Numbered from the stretch's first letter, positions 44,096-54,293 are shown. The stretch is 64,000 nt of DNA from Helicobacter salomonis (GCF_017979425.1 NZ_JAERIS010000001.1:1-64000), one strand, 5' to 3'. The notes: generated by a model not told the origin, from the sequence alone. Translations and numbers: made by a program.

Positions 44096-44671
44096 TTAAG
44101 TAGTTTGTATTGTATTCAAAAAATATTGGATACCCGCAAAACCTCTAATATTGAGATTGTCTAACAACTCTCTGTTTTGAGAGGTGATTCCACCCAAGGC
44201 AAAGACATGGGATTTGAGCGCAAGGCTGAGGGTTTTAAAGTAGTCTAAGCCCAAAGGAGGGGGTTTGTTGGGGGTGGAAAAAATGGGGCTCAGAGTGATA
44301 AAATGCGCGCCTTCCTCTAGGGCTTCTTGCACCTCTGAAACACCATGTGCGCTATAAAAACTTGAGAGCGTGGGAGGGATGATTTTTAGCTCGCCTAGCG
44401 CCGACCCCTTAGCATGCACTCCCATAAACCCATGTTCTAGGGCCTTTTGGATGCTTATTTGTAAATGTGCTAAGTTGAGATAAGTGATAACGCCAAATTC
44501 TTGGCAAGTAGAGACAAAACAAGCTAGTAAGGTATCACTGGCGTGAGTGGCGCGCAAACACGCACGAGTGGGGTGATGCGTGCGCAAGATACGCGATAGA
44601 GCGATCTTAAAATCCCAAGGATTAAGCGTGCTAAAAAAGGATGGGGTGATACAATAAGATTCTAAGTTCAA
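44096..44671 (-). CDS. ThiE/TenI-like phosphate-binding barrel protein
   Basis: The 191-residue product starts 'YCITPSFFSTL', resembling the opening strand of thiamine-phosphate synthase. Other matches are 'GVHAKGSALGELK', 'SAHGVSEVQEALEEGAHFITLSP' (shortened), 'LGLDYFKTLS' and a phosphate-binding 'ALGGIT'. It may be a ThiE paralogue or a TenI-type isomerase. The inferred start is TTG in a TTGA overlap with the upstream small membrane gene. It is last in fliW-proC-atpB-X-thiE-like. Confidence 0.7.
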   Translation of the reverse strand: MNLESYCITPSFFSTLNPWDFKIALSRILRTHHPTRACLRATHASDTLLACFVSTCQEFGVITYLNLAHLQISIQKALEHGFMGVHAKGSALGELKIIPPTLSSFYSAHGVSEVQEALEEGAHFITLSPIFSTPNKPPPLGLDYFKTLSLALKSHVFALGGITSQNRELLDNLNIRGFAGIQYFLNTIQTT

Positions 44672-44889
44672 ATACGCTCGCGCACACTATCTTTCAGCAA
44701 GGCGGCGATGGACTTGGAGAGTAGGGCAAAGAAAGCAAAGAGGCCAAAAACAAAAAGAGCAAAGAAAATCGCCACCATCAGACCCAACTCCCTGAAGATA
44801 AAAATACTCAGTCCTCCGCAGGCAAGCGCAATCCCCGCGAAGAGACCTGCGAAAAAATCTAAAAAGGCGATGAGAGTGGCTTTTTTCAT
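44668..44889 (-). CDS. Small two-helix membrane protein next to atpB
   Basis: The 73-residue product is almost entirely hydrophobic, with two helices (about 6-27 and 34-58) and a charged C-terminus ('LKDSVRERI'). A similar small integral membrane gene lies beside atpB in Campylobacter, so it may be an accessory to the F0 sector. I cannot assign a function. It starts 3 bases after the atpB stop and overlaps the ThiE-like gene. Confidence 0.75.
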   Translation of the reverse strand: MKKATLIAFLDFFAGLFAGIALACGGLSIFIFRELGLMVAIFFALFVFGLFAFFALLSKSIAALLKDSVRERI

Positions 44890-44892
44890 TGA

Positions 44893-45573
44893 CTAATGAT
44901 CTTCATCTACAAGAACTGCACCTGCCAAGTAGACATAGGTCAAGATCATGAATACAAAAGCCTGCAAGATACCCATAAAAAAGAGCACCATAAAGGGAGC
45001 AATGGGGATAACCCATGGCACGAGCAAGAGCATGATGAGCAAGAACATATCATCTCCCTTGATATTCCCAAAGAGACGGAAAGAGAGCGAGATAATCCTA
45101 GAGAGGTGAGAGACAATTTCCACAGGCAACATAATGGGGATGAGCCACTTCACAGGCCCTAGAAAATGGCTAAAGTACTTGATCAGACCTTGGGTGCGAA
45201 TACCCTCAAAATGGTAGTAGAAAAAGACAATGAGAGCCAATACGAGAGTAAAACTCCAGTTAGCCGTAGGGGCTTCAAATCCTGGAATAATTCCAATCAT
45301 GTTGCAATAAAAGACAAAAAGCGCAATTGTGCCCGCTAAGGGGAAATATTTACGGGCTAATTCCTCTCCAATGACATCTTTAGCTACATGTAAAATCCCT
45401 TCGATAGTGGCTTCATAGACATTCTGCAAGCCGAAAGGCACCATTTGCAATTTACTCGCGGCAATCTTGCCAATCAAGAGAGTGGCAAGCGCACACACGA
45501 TCGTGTAAAACCCAATGATAAAGCTATGATCTGAACTCAATAATCCTGCAAAAGTAAATAACCGATGCTCCAT
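44893..45573 (-). CDS. atpB: ATP synthase F0 subunit a
   Basis: The 226-residue membrane subunit forms the proton half-channels of ATP synthase. It has about 5-6 helices, and the essential Arg lies in '[18 protein letters not shown]' (family 'SxRLFGN' motif). As in other epsilonproteobacteria it is separate from the main atp operon. It sits 3 bases after proC, in an operon with fliW at the head. Confidence 0.95.
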   Translation of the reverse strand: MEHRLFTFAGLLSSDHSFIIGFYTIVCALATLLIGKIAASKLQMVPFGLQNVYEATIEGILHVAKDVIGEELARKYFPLAGTIALFVFYCNMIGIIPGFEAPTANWSFTLVLALIVFFYYHFEGIRTQGLIKYFSHFLGPVKWLIPIMLPVEIVSHLSRIISLSFRLFGNIKGDDMFLLIMLLLVPWVIPIAPFMVLFFMGILQAFVFMILTYVYLAGAVLVDEDH

Positions 45574-45576
45574 GTC

Positions 45577-46401
45577 CTACTCCTCAGATTTAGATTTGGT
45601 GCGCCCTTTGCGCACAGCTGCATGGCATGCCTGCATTAAAATGCCTTTAAAAGCCTTCTCTTCGAGCACGCTCAAACCCGTGATGGTTGCACCCCCGGGG
45701 GTGCAAATGCTATCGATGATCTCTTGAGGACTCTGCTCTTCTAAGAGTTTAGCAAATCCTTTAAAGCTTTGCTTAACCAAGCTTGAGGCCTGATCTACAC
45801 TTAGCCCCTCTCGCACGCCCGCACTCACTAGGGCTTGGGCTACCATGCTTAAAAAGGCTAGAGAGCTCCCACTTGTGGCCAGCGAGGCATCGATAAGATT
45901 CTCTTGAGCCACCTCCACCACACTCCCTAGGCACTCTAAAAGGGTGTGGGCTTGCTGTTTGATATGCTCGCTTTCATGGGGCATCTTCAACAAACATGAG
46001 AAATCTACATACATACTGGTCGCAGAAAGGTGGTGTTGAGCGGCAATATTGGGCATGCAACGCACATATACACTACTTTCAAGATGTTCTTTTAGTGTGT
46101 CTACGCCAACCCCTGCCAAGACACTCAACACCATGCACGCCCTTCCCTTGTAGGAGAAATTCCCCAAAGCATAAGGTTTCACAGCTAAGAGCACATTTGC
46201 ATTATCTATATCAAGTGTGTGCGATGGGGGCAAAGTTTCCATCTCAAGGGGCAAAGATTTTAAGAAATCGTGGACTTTGTTGGGATTACGCCCCGTGATT
46301 TGGATTTGATAACTCTCTAATTTATGGGCGTTTTGGGCAAAGCCCTTCAACATGGCCTGCGCCATGCGCCCATAGCCAACAATGAGCAAGCGCGTTTTCA
46401 T
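45577..46401 (-). CDS. proC: Pyrroline-5-carboxylate reductase
   Basis: The 274-residue enzyme makes proline from pyrroline-5-carboxylate using NAD(P)H. It has the Rossmann start '[16 protein letters not shown]', then '[13 protein letters not shown]', '[11 protein letters not shown]' and the conserved C-terminal '[18 protein letters not shown]'. The start at 46401 makes a 4-base ATGA overlap with fliW; a start two codons earlier is possible. Confidence 0.92.
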   Translation of the reverse strand: MKTRLLIVGYGRMAQAMLKGFAQNAHKLESYQIQITGRNPNKVHDFLKSLPLEMETLPPSHTLDIDNANVLLAVKPYALGNFSYKGRACMVLSVLAGVGVDTLKEHLESSVYVRCMPNIAAQHHLSATSMYVDFSCLLKMPHESEHIKQQAHTLLECLGSVVEVAQENLIDASLATSGSSLAFLSMVAQALVSAGVREGLSVDQASSLVKQSFKGFAKLLEEQSPQEIIDSICTPGGATITGLSVLEEKAFKGILMQACHAAVRKGRTKSKSEE

Positions 46402-46796
46402 GGACACTCCTGCTCTTGGTAAAAGTTAGCAATCTTTTCAGAGATATGATAGTGGGGATATTGGGAGCTATCCAGCACCACTTGCGCCATGAGTTGGTGA
46501 TCGAAGTTAAATACTAAAGGGGCTAGAAAATTAATCGTGGATTCTTTGAGGGGGTTTTGAATAACCATGATATTGGCAATCAAAATATTTTGGGCCTGAT
46601 CGAGGTTGAGCAAAACCTGCAGGGCAATGGGAATATTAAATTCATAATTGCGTAGGGCAAAGGGATTGACTAAAGTAAAGGTGGGGGCGATGTCATCAGC
46701 GTTGCGCAAGCGCATAAAAATCTCATCAATTTTTTCTAGCTCCATTTTAGAGACCTGCTCAAACCCTAAAATGGGGGATTTGACACTAAACAACAT
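46398..46796 (-). CDS. fliW: Flagellar assembly factor FliW
   Basis: The 132-residue protein begins '[20 protein letters not shown]' as FliW proteins do, and has '[17 protein letters not shown]' and '[20 protein letters not shown]'. FliW binds flagellin and counteracts the translational repressor CsrA. H. pylori has two fliW-like genes, and this one has the same neighbour, bamD. The frame extends 20 codons upstream, but homology and AAGG support 46796. It is divergent from bamD. Confidence 0.85.
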   Translation of the reverse strand: MLFSVKSPILGFEQVSKMELEKIDEIFMRLRNADDIAPTFTLVNPFALRNYEFNIPIALQVLLNLDQAQNILIANIMVIQNPLKESTINFLAPLVFNFDHQLMAQVVLDSSQYPHYHISEKIANFYQEQECP

Positions 46797-46885
46797 TCCA
46801 GCCCTTGCGCATAATGTAAAAGTCCTGATTTTACTACAATCCACTCTAAAAATCAATTCTAGGGCTTAGTGAGTGGGTTTTTTGG

Positions 46886-46891
46886 TATAAT
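46886..46891 (+). promoter_or_regulatory. -10 box of the bamD-lon-tyrA-fliQ-murB unit
   Basis: TTTGGTATAAT precedes the bamD ATG by 28 bases, with AAGGAA as ribosome binding site. It is the only clear promoter before five closely packed genes. Confidence 0.55.
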
Positions 46892-46918
46892 GAGAGTTTT
46901 AGAGAATAAGGAATCTGT

Positions 46919-47560
46919 ATGCGTGTGTTGTGGCTCTCGTTAGCGTGTGCGGTGCTGTGGCTAGGTTGTGCCAAGAAAGGCAAGGATGCAATTTACAACC
47001 GCCCAGCAATCTTTTGGTATAAAGGGATTTTGCGCGAAATTTTGTTCATGAATCTAGAAACTGCAGACAATTACTACTCTTCCCTGCAGAGCGAACACAT
47101 CAATTCGCCCCTTGTGCCTATAGCCATGCTTGCTCTAGGACAGGCGCATTTAAAGAAAAAAGAGTTCGTTTTGGCAGAATACTATTTTGATGAGTATATC
47201 AAGCGATTTGGCAATGAGGATAATATCGACTACCTCAAATACCTCAAGCTTCAGGCGCGTTATTACTCCTTTAAAAACCACAGCAAGGATCAGGAGTTTA
47301 TGTCTAACACTATTGGCATGCTCAATGACTTTGTAGACAAATACCCTAATAGTCGCTTTATCAACCAGGTGGAGTATATGCAGGTCAAATTCATTCTAGG
47401 GCAAAACGAATTAAATCGCGCCATCGCCAATGTTTACAAAAAACGCCACCAGAAAGAAGGAGTAAAGCGTTATTTAGAGCGCGTGGACGAAGTATTAGAA
47501 AAAGAGACTCATCCCAAGAAATCCTATATGCCTTGGTATGTAGCGATATTTAACTGGTAA
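46919..47560 (+). CDS. bamD: Outer membrane assembly lipoprotein BamD (ComL)
   Basis: The 213-residue lipoprotein has a signal ending 'AVLWLGC' (lipidated Cys17). The body is TPR-like and helical ('[29 protein letters not shown]' region, about 60-90). It is part of the BAM machine inserting outer membrane barrels, such as the Hop proteins here. Older H. pylori annotation calls it ComL, a competence lipoprotein. lon follows after 8 bases, as in H. pylori. Confidence 0.9.
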   Translation: MRVLWLSLACAVLWLGCAKKGKDAIYNRPAIFWYKGILREILFMNLETADNYYSSLQSEHINSPLVPIAMLALGQAHLKKKEFVLAEYYFDEYIKRFGNEDNIDYLKYLKLQARYYSFKNHSKDQEFMSNTIGMLNDFVDKYPNSRFINQVEYMQVKFILGQNELNRAIANVYKKRHQKEGVKRYLERVDEVLEKETHPKKSYMPWYVAIFNW

Positions 47561-47568
47561 GGGACAAA

Positions 47569-49995
47569 ATGACAGAAAAATTTCCAAGTGTAGTGCCCGT
47601 GATTGTCGATGAAGAGAATTTTATGTATCCCTTCATGATCGCGCCCATTTTTATCAATAGCGAAGCCAATATCAAGGCAGCCAATAAGGCTACTCAGGAT
47701 AAAAACGATCTGATTTTCGTGAGTTGTGCCAAAAATGGGACAGATAGTGGGACAGAAAAGTTCTACGATGTAGGTGTGATTGGGAGCATTGTGCGCAAGG
47801 TAGTGTTACCTGATAACCGCATGAAAATCCTCTTTCAAGGGATTTGCAAGGGTAGGGTTTTGAACATTCAATCGCATGATCCGTTAGAGGCTATGGTGGA
47901 GGTGATTACCTACAAGGATTACGATCACGATAAGACCCACGCCATTTTAGAGATTCTCAAAGAAAAAGTGGGTAATCTAGCTAATATTAGCCAGTTTTTC
48001 CCCCCCGATCTCTTGCGCGCCATTGATGATAATAGCGATCCTAACCGCATAGTTGACCTGATCGCTTCCGCGTTGCGCCTCAAAAAAGAGCAATCCTATA
48101 AACTCTTTGCCAACGACAACACCGAAGAAAGACTCTTGGACCTCATCGATTTGGTGATGGAAGAAATCAAAACCCAGAAATTGCAAAAAGAGATCAAGAG
48201 CAAGGTCCATAGCAAAATGGAGCAGGTAAATAAGGAATACTTCCTCAAGGAGCAGCTCAAACAGATTCAAAAGGAATTGGGCATTGATAAGCAGCGCGAT
48301 GAGGAAATCCAAGAATATACCCAAAAGCTCAAGGCGATTGAACCTTTCATCACGCAAGAAATCCACAAGGAGATCAAGAAGCAGATTGAGCGTTTAAGCC
48401 GTATCCACCAGGATAGCTCAGATGTAGGAATTTTACAAAATTACATCGAATGGGTGTTAGATATTCCCTTTGGGCAATATAGCGAAAAACAGCTCTCTAT
48501 TAAGGATGTCGAAAAACAACTCGATGTCGACCACTATAGCTTAGAAAAGCCTAAAGAGCGTATTGTCGAGTATTTCGCCACAATGGAGTTAATGCGCTTG
48601 CGCAAACAGGAGAATAAAGAAACTAAGGGCACAATTCTATGTTTTTATGGTCCTCCTGGAGTAGGTAAAACCAGCTTAGCTAACTCCATTGCTAAGGCAA
48701 TTAGCCGTCCGCTTGTGCGCATTGCTCTAGGAGGATTAGAGGATGTCAACGAGTTAAGGGGACATCGGCGCACTTATTTAGGTTCTATGCCCGGGCGCAT
48801 CGTGCAGGGCTTGATTGAGGCTAAGAAAATGGATTGCGTGATGGTGCTTGATGAGATCGATAAGGTGGATAAAAGCATGCGTGGCGATCCCGCCAGCGCA
48901 CTTTTAGAAATCCTTGATCCTGAACAAAACACCAGTTTTAGAGATTACTACACTAACTTTAACATTGACCTTTCTAAGATCATCTTCATCGCCACTGCCA
49001 ACGACACAGCAACCATTCCCCCACCCTTGAGGGATCGCATGGAATTTATCAGTGTATCTAGCTACACCCCCCAAGAAAAGGAACAAATCGCGCTCAATTA
49101 CCTCATCCCTCAGGAGCTCAAAAAGCACGCCCTCAAACCTGCTGAGGTCGTGTTTGCTCCCGAAGCAGTGAAACTCATCATTGAAAAATACACCCGCGAG
49201 GCAGGGGTGCGTGGGCTTAGACGCTCCATTGCGACTATCATGCGTAAATGTGCTAAGAAAATCCTGCACGATCAAGAGGAAAAAGCTCCTAAAAGCTCTT
49301 CTGAAGACCAAATAGGCGTGCGTAAACGAGGCCGTCCCAGCCGCAAAATCCACATCACTCCCCAGAATATCCCTGCTTTCTTAGACAAAATTGTCTTTGA
49401 AATCGATCCGATCGATCAAAAGGACGCTTTGGGAATCGTCAATGGTCTGGCATGGACGAGTGTAGGCGGAGATGTGCTCAAAATCGAGGCAATCAAACTC
49501 AAGGGCAAAGGGACTTTAAAGCTTACTGGAAGCTTAGGTGAGGTGATGAAGGAGTCTGCCCAAATCGCCCACTCTGTGGTGAAAGTGCTCATCGATGAAG
49601 ACGCACTCACTCCCAAAAAGAAAAAGAGTAAAGAGGGCAAGATTTACAATCTTTACGACATCCACCTGCATGTGCCAGAGGGGGCTACCCCCAAAGATGG
49701 TCCTAGTGCGGGGATTACGATGGCCACGAGCATTGCCTCTATTCTATGTGATAAGAAGGTGCGTGCAGATGTGGCAATGACGGGCGAGCTCACTTTAAGT
49801 GGGCGGGTTTTGCCCATTGGTGGGTTAAAAGAAAAACTCATTGCCAGTTTCAAGGCAGGCATTAAGACTGCTTTAATCCCCGAAAAAAACTACCAACGAG
49901 ATTTAAAAGACATTCCTCAGGAAGTGCAAGAAAATATGGAAATTAAAGCCGTGTGCCATATTGAAGATGTGCTAGAAATAGCCTTGGTGCCTTAA
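47569..49995 (+). CDS. lon: ATP-dependent protease Lon
   Basis: The 808-residue AAA+ protease has an N-terminal substrate domain (1-300), Walker A '[20 protein letters not shown]' (about 360), Walker B '[11 protein letters not shown]', and a C-terminal Ser/Lys protease domain with '[14 protein letters not shown]' (catalytic Ser) and '[15 protein letters not shown]' (catalytic Lys). Between them lies a basic insertion ('[11 protein letters not shown]') with an AT-hook-like GRP core, possibly a DNA contact. Its stop overlaps the tyrA start by one base. Confidence 0.97.
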   Translation: MTEKFPSVVPVIVDEENFMYPFMIAPIFINSEANIKAANKATQDKNDLIFVSCAKNGTDSGTEKFYDVGVIGSIVRKVVLPDNRMKILFQGICKGRVLNIQSHDPLEAMVEVITYKDYDHDKTHAILEILKEKVGNLANISQFFPPDLLRAIDDNSDPNRIVDLIASALRLKKEQSYKLFANDNTEERLLDLIDLVMEEIKTQKLQKEIKSKVHSKMEQVNKEYFLKEQLKQIQKELGIDKQRDEEIQEYTQKLKAIEPFITQEIHKEIKKQIERLSRIHQDSSDVGILQNYIEWVLDIPFGQYSEKQLSIKDVEKQLDVDHYSLEKPKERIVEYFATMELMRLRKQENKETKGTILCFYGPPGVGKTSLANSIAKAISRPLVRIALGGLEDVNELRGHRRTYLGSMPGRIVQGLIEAKKMDCVMVLDEIDKVDKSMRGDPASALLEILDPEQNTSFRDYYTNFNIDLSKIIFIATANDTATIPPPLRDRMEFISVSSYTPQEKEQIALNYLIPQELKKHALKPAEVVFAPEAVKLIIEKYTREAGVRGLRRSIATIMRKCAKKILHDQEEKAPKSSSEDQIGVRKRGRPSRKIHITPQNIPAFLDKIVFEIDPIDQKDALGIVNGLAWTSVGGDVLKIEAIKLKGKGTLKLTGSLGEVMKESAQIAHSVVKVLIDEDALTPKKKKSKEGKIYNLYDIHLHVPEGATPKDGPSAGITMATSIASILCDKKVRADVAMTGELTLSGRVLPIGGLKEKLIASFKAGIKTALIPEKNYQRDLKDIPQEVQENMEIKAVCHIEDVLEIALVP

Positions 49996-50828
49996 TGCGT
50001 CTTGGCATTATTGGGTTAGGTTTGATGGGAGGTTCAATGGGGTTAGCCTTGCAGGAAGTACGCACCCAGTTAGGGATTAGAAGCCTTGTGGGCTTTGATC
50101 GTAACCCCGTACACGCCCAAATGGCCTTGAGTTTGGGACTTGTGGAGGAGTGTGTAGAACTGGCTCAAATTCAAGAGTGCGATCTCATCATTTTGGCCAC
50201 TCCCATAGAGGGTATGATTGAGATTTTAACCCACCTCAAACCTGCGCCCACGAGCACTATCATCGAGTTAGGTGGAGCAAAAATGCAGATGATTCGTGCC
50301 ATTCCCCAAGCCATCCGCCCCCAAGTGGTCGCAACCCACCCAATGTGTGGCACAGAATTTCATGGTCCCAAAGCTGCCCTGAAAGATTTGTATAAACATA
50401 AAATTGTGGTGTTGGTGGATAGCGACAGAAGCGCGCCCCTCCACCTACAACGCGCTAAGGAGCTCTTTAGCGCCATTGGCATGCAGATGGTCAAAATGGG
50501 CGCATCAGAGCATGATCGTCATGTCGCCTTTGTAAGCCACTTGCCCCATGCGATTAGTTATGCTTTAGCCAATGTGGTTTTAGCCCAAGAGAGCCCGCAA
50601 AATATTCTCTCTTTAGCCGCTGGAGGGTTTAGGGACATGAGCAGACTTTCTAAGAGTTCCCCTGACATGTGGCGGGGGATTTTTGTGCAAAATCAGGGGC
50701 ATATTTTGGAGGCCTTGGAGCTCTTTATTGCAGAGATACAGCAGGTGAAGGGCTGGCTGGAAGCCCAGGAGTGGGACAAACTCCGAGCGTGGATGCAACA
50801 AGCTAACCGCCTACAAGAATTCATGTGA
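49995..50828 (+). CDS. tyrA: Prephenate dehydrogenase
   Basis: The 277-residue tyrosine-biosynthesis enzyme converts prephenate to 4-hydroxyphenylpyruvate. It starts with the NAD-binding 'LGIIGLGLMGGSMGLAL' and has 'THPMCGTEFHGPKAA' and 'VAFVSHLPHAISYALANV', the substrate-binding region with conserved His. There is no chorismate mutase domain. The ATG overlaps the lon stop (TAATG), suggesting coupling. Confidence 0.94.
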   Translation: MRLGIIGLGLMGGSMGLALQEVRTQLGIRSLVGFDRNPVHAQMALSLGLVEECVELAQIQECDLIILATPIEGMIEILTHLKPAPTSTIIELGGAKMQMIRAIPQAIRPQVVATHPMCGTEFHGPKAALKDLYKHKIVVLVDSDRSAPLHLQRAKELFSAIGMQMVKMGASEHDRHVAFVSHLPHAISYALANVVLAQESPQNILSLAAGGFRDMSRLSKSSPDMWRGIFVQNQGHILEALELFIAEIQQVKGWLEAQEWDKLRAWMQQANRLQEFM

Positions 50829-50836
50829 GGACGCGC

Positions 50837-51103
50837 ATGGAAGCCCAGCTCATGAAACTTGCCATTGAAACTTATAAGATCACCTTAATGATCTCTTTGC
50901 CCGTGCTCTTGGTGGGTTTGGTGGTGGGGCTCTTGGTGAGCATTTTTCAGGCAACCACGCAAATTAACGAGATGACCCTATCCTTTGTGCCTAAAATCTT
51001 GGCTGTGATCGCCGTGATTGTAATTACCATGCCTTGGATGCTTAACATGCTTTTAGATTACACCAGCATGCTGTTTAAATTGATTCCTAAACTCGTATCT
51101 TAA
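50837..51103 (+). CDS. fliQ: Flagellar export apparatus protein FliQ
   Basis: The 88-residue inner-membrane export gate component has two helices; 'LAIETYKITLMISLPVLLVG' and 'FQATTQINEMTLSFVPKI' are nearly identical to H. pylori FliQ. The frame is open to 50825 inside tyrA, but homologues start at 'MEAQLMK' and GAGG is spaced for 50837. murB begins on the base after its stop. Its usual neighbour fliI is at 20062. Confidence 0.96.
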   Translation: MEAQLMKLAIETYKITLMISLPVLLVGLVVGLLVSIFQATTQINEMTLSFVPKILAVIAVIVITMPWMLNMLLDYTSMLFKLIPKLVS

Positions 51104-51868
51104 ATGGTCTTGGATTTTTCTAAATATTCCAGTGTGAAAATCGGGGGCAGAGTGGAGGTGGCGTTGTTGCGCGCTTGCGGGAGCTATGAGGTGCAGATGG
51201 TAGGCTTGGGCAATAATCTCTTAGTTTCCCCCCATGCGCGCAATCTAGCGATTCTAGATCGTTGCTTTGACTATATAGAGGATATGGGAAGTTTTGTAGA
51301 GGTGGGGGCGAGGACGAGCGCGCAAAAACTCTTTGGCTATTTTAGAGATCACAATTTAGGAGGACTAGAATTTTTAAGCGCGTTGCCTGGAAGTGTGGGC
51401 GGATTGCTTAAGATGAATGCAGGGATGAAAGCCCACCAAATGAGCGATGTCGTGTTACAAGCCAATATCAATGGGACATGGGTGGACACAGAAGCGTTAG
51501 GTTTGGCGTATCGTACTAGTGCGTTTGAGGGCGTGGTCTTTGGGGTACGCTTGCAAAAGAAGCGTGGTTTTAGAGAAGGGATTTTACAAGAATGTAAACA
51601 AATGCGCGCCTACCACCCCAAGAAGCCCAGTTTTGGGAGCTGTTTTAAAAACCCGCCCGGGGATTTTGCCGGCAGGCTATTAGAGGCGGCGGGGCTTAAG
51701 GGGTTTAGCTTGGGACGGGTGGGCTTTTCTAGTGCGCATGCCAATTTTCTCATCAATATAGGGGGCGCGCACTTTGAGGAAGCCCTAGATTTGATTGCCC
51801 TAGCTAAAGAACAGGTTTTTGAATCTTTTGGGATTTTATTACAAGAGGAGGTATGTATTCTCACTTAA
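51104..51868 (+). CDS. murB: UDP-N-acetylenolpyruvoylglucosamine reductase
   Basis: The 254-residue FAD enzyme completes UDP-N-acetylmuramic acid in peptidoglycan synthesis. It has 'GLGNNLLVS', 'GGLEFLSALPGSVGGLLKMNAGM' (shortened FAD site), 'KPSFGSCFKNPPGDFAGRLLE' (shortened) and 'SSAHANFLINIG'. It is the short type found in epsilonproteobacteria. Abutting fliQ reproduces the H. pylori pair. The 182-base gap to glaH holds no gene; TATTAC near 51951 is a possible -10. Confidence 0.93.
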   Translation: MVLDFSKYSSVKIGGRVEVALLRACGSYEVQMVGLGNNLLVSPHARNLAILDRCFDYIEDMGSFVEVGARTSAQKLFGYFRDHNLGGLEFLSALPGSVGGLLKMNAGMKAHQMSDVVLQANINGTWVDTEALGLAYRTSAFEGVVFGVRLQKKRGFREGILQECKQMRAYHPKKPSFGSCFKNPPGDFAGRLLEAAGLKGFSLGRVGFSSAHANFLINIGGAHFEEALDLIALAKEQVFESFGILLQEEVCILT

Positions 51869-52050
51869 AAGTTCCAAAAAGTCTACACAAGTAACAAGAG
51901 ATCTCAAATCATCATTCGATTCTTGCCAATATCTTAACAAAATTTGCAATTATTACGATGTAGGTACTAGCCACTATCCGCGTTCTTTCAGGGTGTTGTG
52001 GATCGTTGGCTGGAGCCTCAAAAATTTTAGTCTAATATAAAGGAGAGTAG

Positions 52051-53010
52051 ATGGCCTATCATATAGAAACAAAAGCTTTTAGCGTAGAACCCACTTCTTA
52101 TTCCCAACGGCTCTTACAAGTTACTTTAAGCCAAGACACTATCGAGAAATTCCTCGAAGAAATTGCAGTGTATCCCGTGCAAGCTTTGGAATATAAATCC
52201 TTCTTGCGTTTCAGGGTAGCGCAAATTTTAGACGCGCTTTGCGAGCACAAACTCAAACCTTTCTTAGAAAAATCTCTGGGGGATCGCAACACGGGTGCGT
52301 TATTGGTCAACCCACAGGGAGTTGATCGTGTTGAACAGGGCGATGAAATGGTCAAAATTGCCACGGCTTTTGTGCATCTGATTGGACGCTCTAATTTTGA
52401 CTTGATGACCGGGCAGTTCTACGCCCGTTGGGCCGTGCTCAACACCGACAATTCAGATAGCTATCTGAGAAAGCCTGATAGGCCTTTGGAATTACACAAC
52501 GACGGGACTTTCGTCAACGAGGTGACCGACTATGTGTTGATGTATAAGATTGACGAACAAAACATGGAGGGGGGAGATTCGCAACTTCTACACCTAGATG
52601 ATTGGGAGGAGCTAGACAAATTCTACAATCACCATTTGGCTAAGAGAGTGATGCGCTGGTCTGCGCCTCCTAGCAAGAATGTTACCAGCGATGTTTATCA
52701 TCCCGTCTTTGAAGCCGATAGCCATGCCAACCCCGTCATGCTCTACATCGATCAGTTTGCACAGCCCAAAGATTACGAGGAGGGCGTGTATTTGGCTGAC
52801 TTGGGCGATTCCTTGGAAAACTCCAAGGCTAAGTTATCTTTTCCGGTCCCAGTGGGGCAGTTCTTACTCATCAACAACCTTTTTTGGTTACACGGGCGGG
52901 ATAGGTTTCAGGCGCATCCAAATTTGCGGCGGGAGTTGATGCGTCAAAGAGGCTACTTTTCTTTTAGCACCAATCCTTTCAGCCGCTATAAAGACTTTAA
53001 AAACTTCTAA
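52051..53010 (+). CDS. glaH: Glutarate 2-hydroxylase GlaH (CsiD), Fe(II)/2-oxoglutarate dioxygenase
   Basis: The 319-residue non-heme iron dioxygenase converts glutarate, 2-oxoglutarate and O2 to L-2-hydroxyglutarate, succinate and CO2. It closely resembles E. coli CsiD over its full length, for example '[15 protein letters not shown]', '[20 protein letters not shown]', '[15 protein letters not shown]' and '[11 protein letters not shown]'. Iron ligands are H149 and D151 ('LHNDGT') and H281. AAAGGAGAG precedes the ATG. lhgO follows after 3 bases, the same pairing as in E. coli. Glutarate could come from lysine breakdown or the host; no lysine-degradation genes are in view. I do not know this gene from H. 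pylori. Confidence 0.93.
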   Translation: MAYHIETKAFSVEPTSYSQRLLQVTLSQDTIEKFLEEIAVYPVQALEYKSFLRFRVAQILDALCEHKLKPFLEKSLGDRNTGALLVNPQGVDRVEQGDEMVKIATAFVHLIGRSNFDLMTGQFYARWAVLNTDNSDSYLRKPDRPLELHNDGTFVNEVTDYVLMYKIDEQNMEGGDSQLLHLDDWEELDKFYNHHLAKRVMRWSAPPSKNVTSDVYHPVFEADSHANPVMLYIDQFAQPKDYEEGVYLADLGDSLENSKAKLSFPVPVGQFLLINNLFWLHGRDRFQAHPNLRRELMRQRGYFSFSTNPFSRYKDFKNF

Positions 53011-53013
53011 AGC

Positions 53014-54216
53014 ATGGCTGTGATTTACGATTGCGCCATCGTGGGGGGGGGAATCTTGGGGCACTCTGTCGCGATGCAGTTGCTGGAGAGATACCCCGAC
53101 TTCAAGGTAGTGCTCTTGGAAAAGGAATCCCAAAGTGCCATGCACCAAACAGGGCGCAATAGTGGCGTGATCCATGCCGGCGTATACTACACCCCTGGCA
53201 CGCTCAAAGCCCGTTTTTGCTACGAAGGCAATAGGGCGACTAAAGAGTTTTGCGCCAATCACGCCATCCCTTACGAAGAATGTGGCAAGTTATTGGTAGC
53301 TAGTGATGAATTAGAGATGCGTAGAATGCAGGACCTCTTGGAGCGCACAAAAGAGAACGGATTAGAGAGAGTGTGCTTAGATGCCCAAGAGCTCAGAGAA
53401 ATGGAAAAAAACATCGTGGGTTTGGGAGGCATATTTTTTCCTACAAGTGGTATTGTAAGCTATGTAGAAGTTACACAGACAATGGCCAGGTGCTTTAAAG
53501 AGAGAGGTGGAGAGGTCATTTACAATGCCCAAGTGGTGGGTCTTAGCGAGCACGCTAGAGGGGTTAAGATCAGCACATCAAATGGGGTATTCGAGAGTAA
53601 TTATCTCATTTCGTGTTGTGGTCTGCATAGCGATCGCTTAGTGCGCATGTTGGGCATTGTGCCAGATTTCACCATTTGTCCCTTTAGAGGAGAGTATTTC
53701 AAGCTTATTAGTCAGCATAATCAAATCGTCAAGCACTTAATCTATCCCATTCCCGATCCGAGTATGCCTTTTTTAGGAGTGCATTTGACAAAGATGATTG
53801 ATGGGAGTGTAACCGTTGGCCCTAATGCAGTGTTGGCCTTTAAAAGAGAGGGATATTTAAAGAGTGATGTGGGTTTGCAGGATTTGAAAGAGATGATCAT
53901 GCATAGAGGGGTGAGAAAGGTAATTGCCAAATATTTCAGTGCGGGTCTCTTAGAGCTCAAGCACTCCTTTTGTAAGAAGAGTTATCTATCTTTGGTGCAA
54001 AAATATTGCCCCTCTTTGCGCTTAGAGGATTTGCAACCCCACCCAGCTGGAGTGCGTGCGCAAGCGGTGAGCAATGAGGGGGAGCTCATTGAAGATTTTC
54101 TCTTCTGCAATACGGAACGCAGTGTAAATGTATGCAATGCCCCTAGCCCAGCAGCCACTTCGGCATTGCCCATTGGCCGTCACATTGTGCAACAACTGGA
54201 AAATCTTTTAGCGTGA
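53014..54216 (+). CDS. lhgO: L-2-hydroxyglutarate oxidase / dehydrogenase
   Basis: The 400-residue FAD enzyme oxidises L-2-hydroxyglutarate to 2-oxoglutarate, passing electrons to the quinone pool in E. coli LhgD. The FAD-binding start 'CAIVGGGILGHSVA' (7-20) is followed by 'GRNSGVIHAGVYY' and the closing 'NAPSPAATSALPIG', typical of this DAO-family branch. The sequence is complete in this read. A run of nine G (53043-53051) encodes the glycine loop; gain or loss of one G would truncate the protein at once. It regenerates the 2-oxoglutarate consumed by GlaH. Confidence 0.92.
   Translation: MAVIYDCAIVGGGILGHSVAMQLLERYPDFKVVLLEKESQSAMHQTGRNSGVIHAGVYYTPGTLKARFCYEGNRATKEFCANHAIPYEECGKLLVASDELEMRRMQDLLERTKENGLERVCLDAQELREMEKNIVGLGGIFFPTSGIVSYVEVTQTMARCFKERGGEVIYNAQVVGLSEHARGVKISTSNGVFESNYLISCCGLHSDRLVRMLGIVPDFTICPFRGEYFKLISQHNQIVKHLIYPIPDPSMPFLGVHLTKMIDGSVTVGPNAVLAFKREGYLKSDVGLQDLKEMIMHRGVRKVIAKYFSAGLLELKHSFCKKSYLSLVQKYCPSLRLEDLQPHPAGVRAQAVSNEGELIEDFLFCNTERSVNVCNAPSPAATSALPIGRHIVQQLENLLA
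53043..53051. repeat. Poly-G(9) tract in the lhgO FAD motif
   Basis: Nine consecutive G lie 30 bases into lhgO (GTG GGG GGG GGA). It is the longest G or C run I found in the window; others reach only seven. Tracts of this length in Helicobacter are known to slip during replication and switch genes on and off. Confidence 0.9.
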
Positions 54217-54293
54217 TATTTTTTTGAGGCAGTATACGATATATTTGACGAGATTTGTTATAAGTGTCTTAGAATGAGCCCTAGGGAGTGTTG

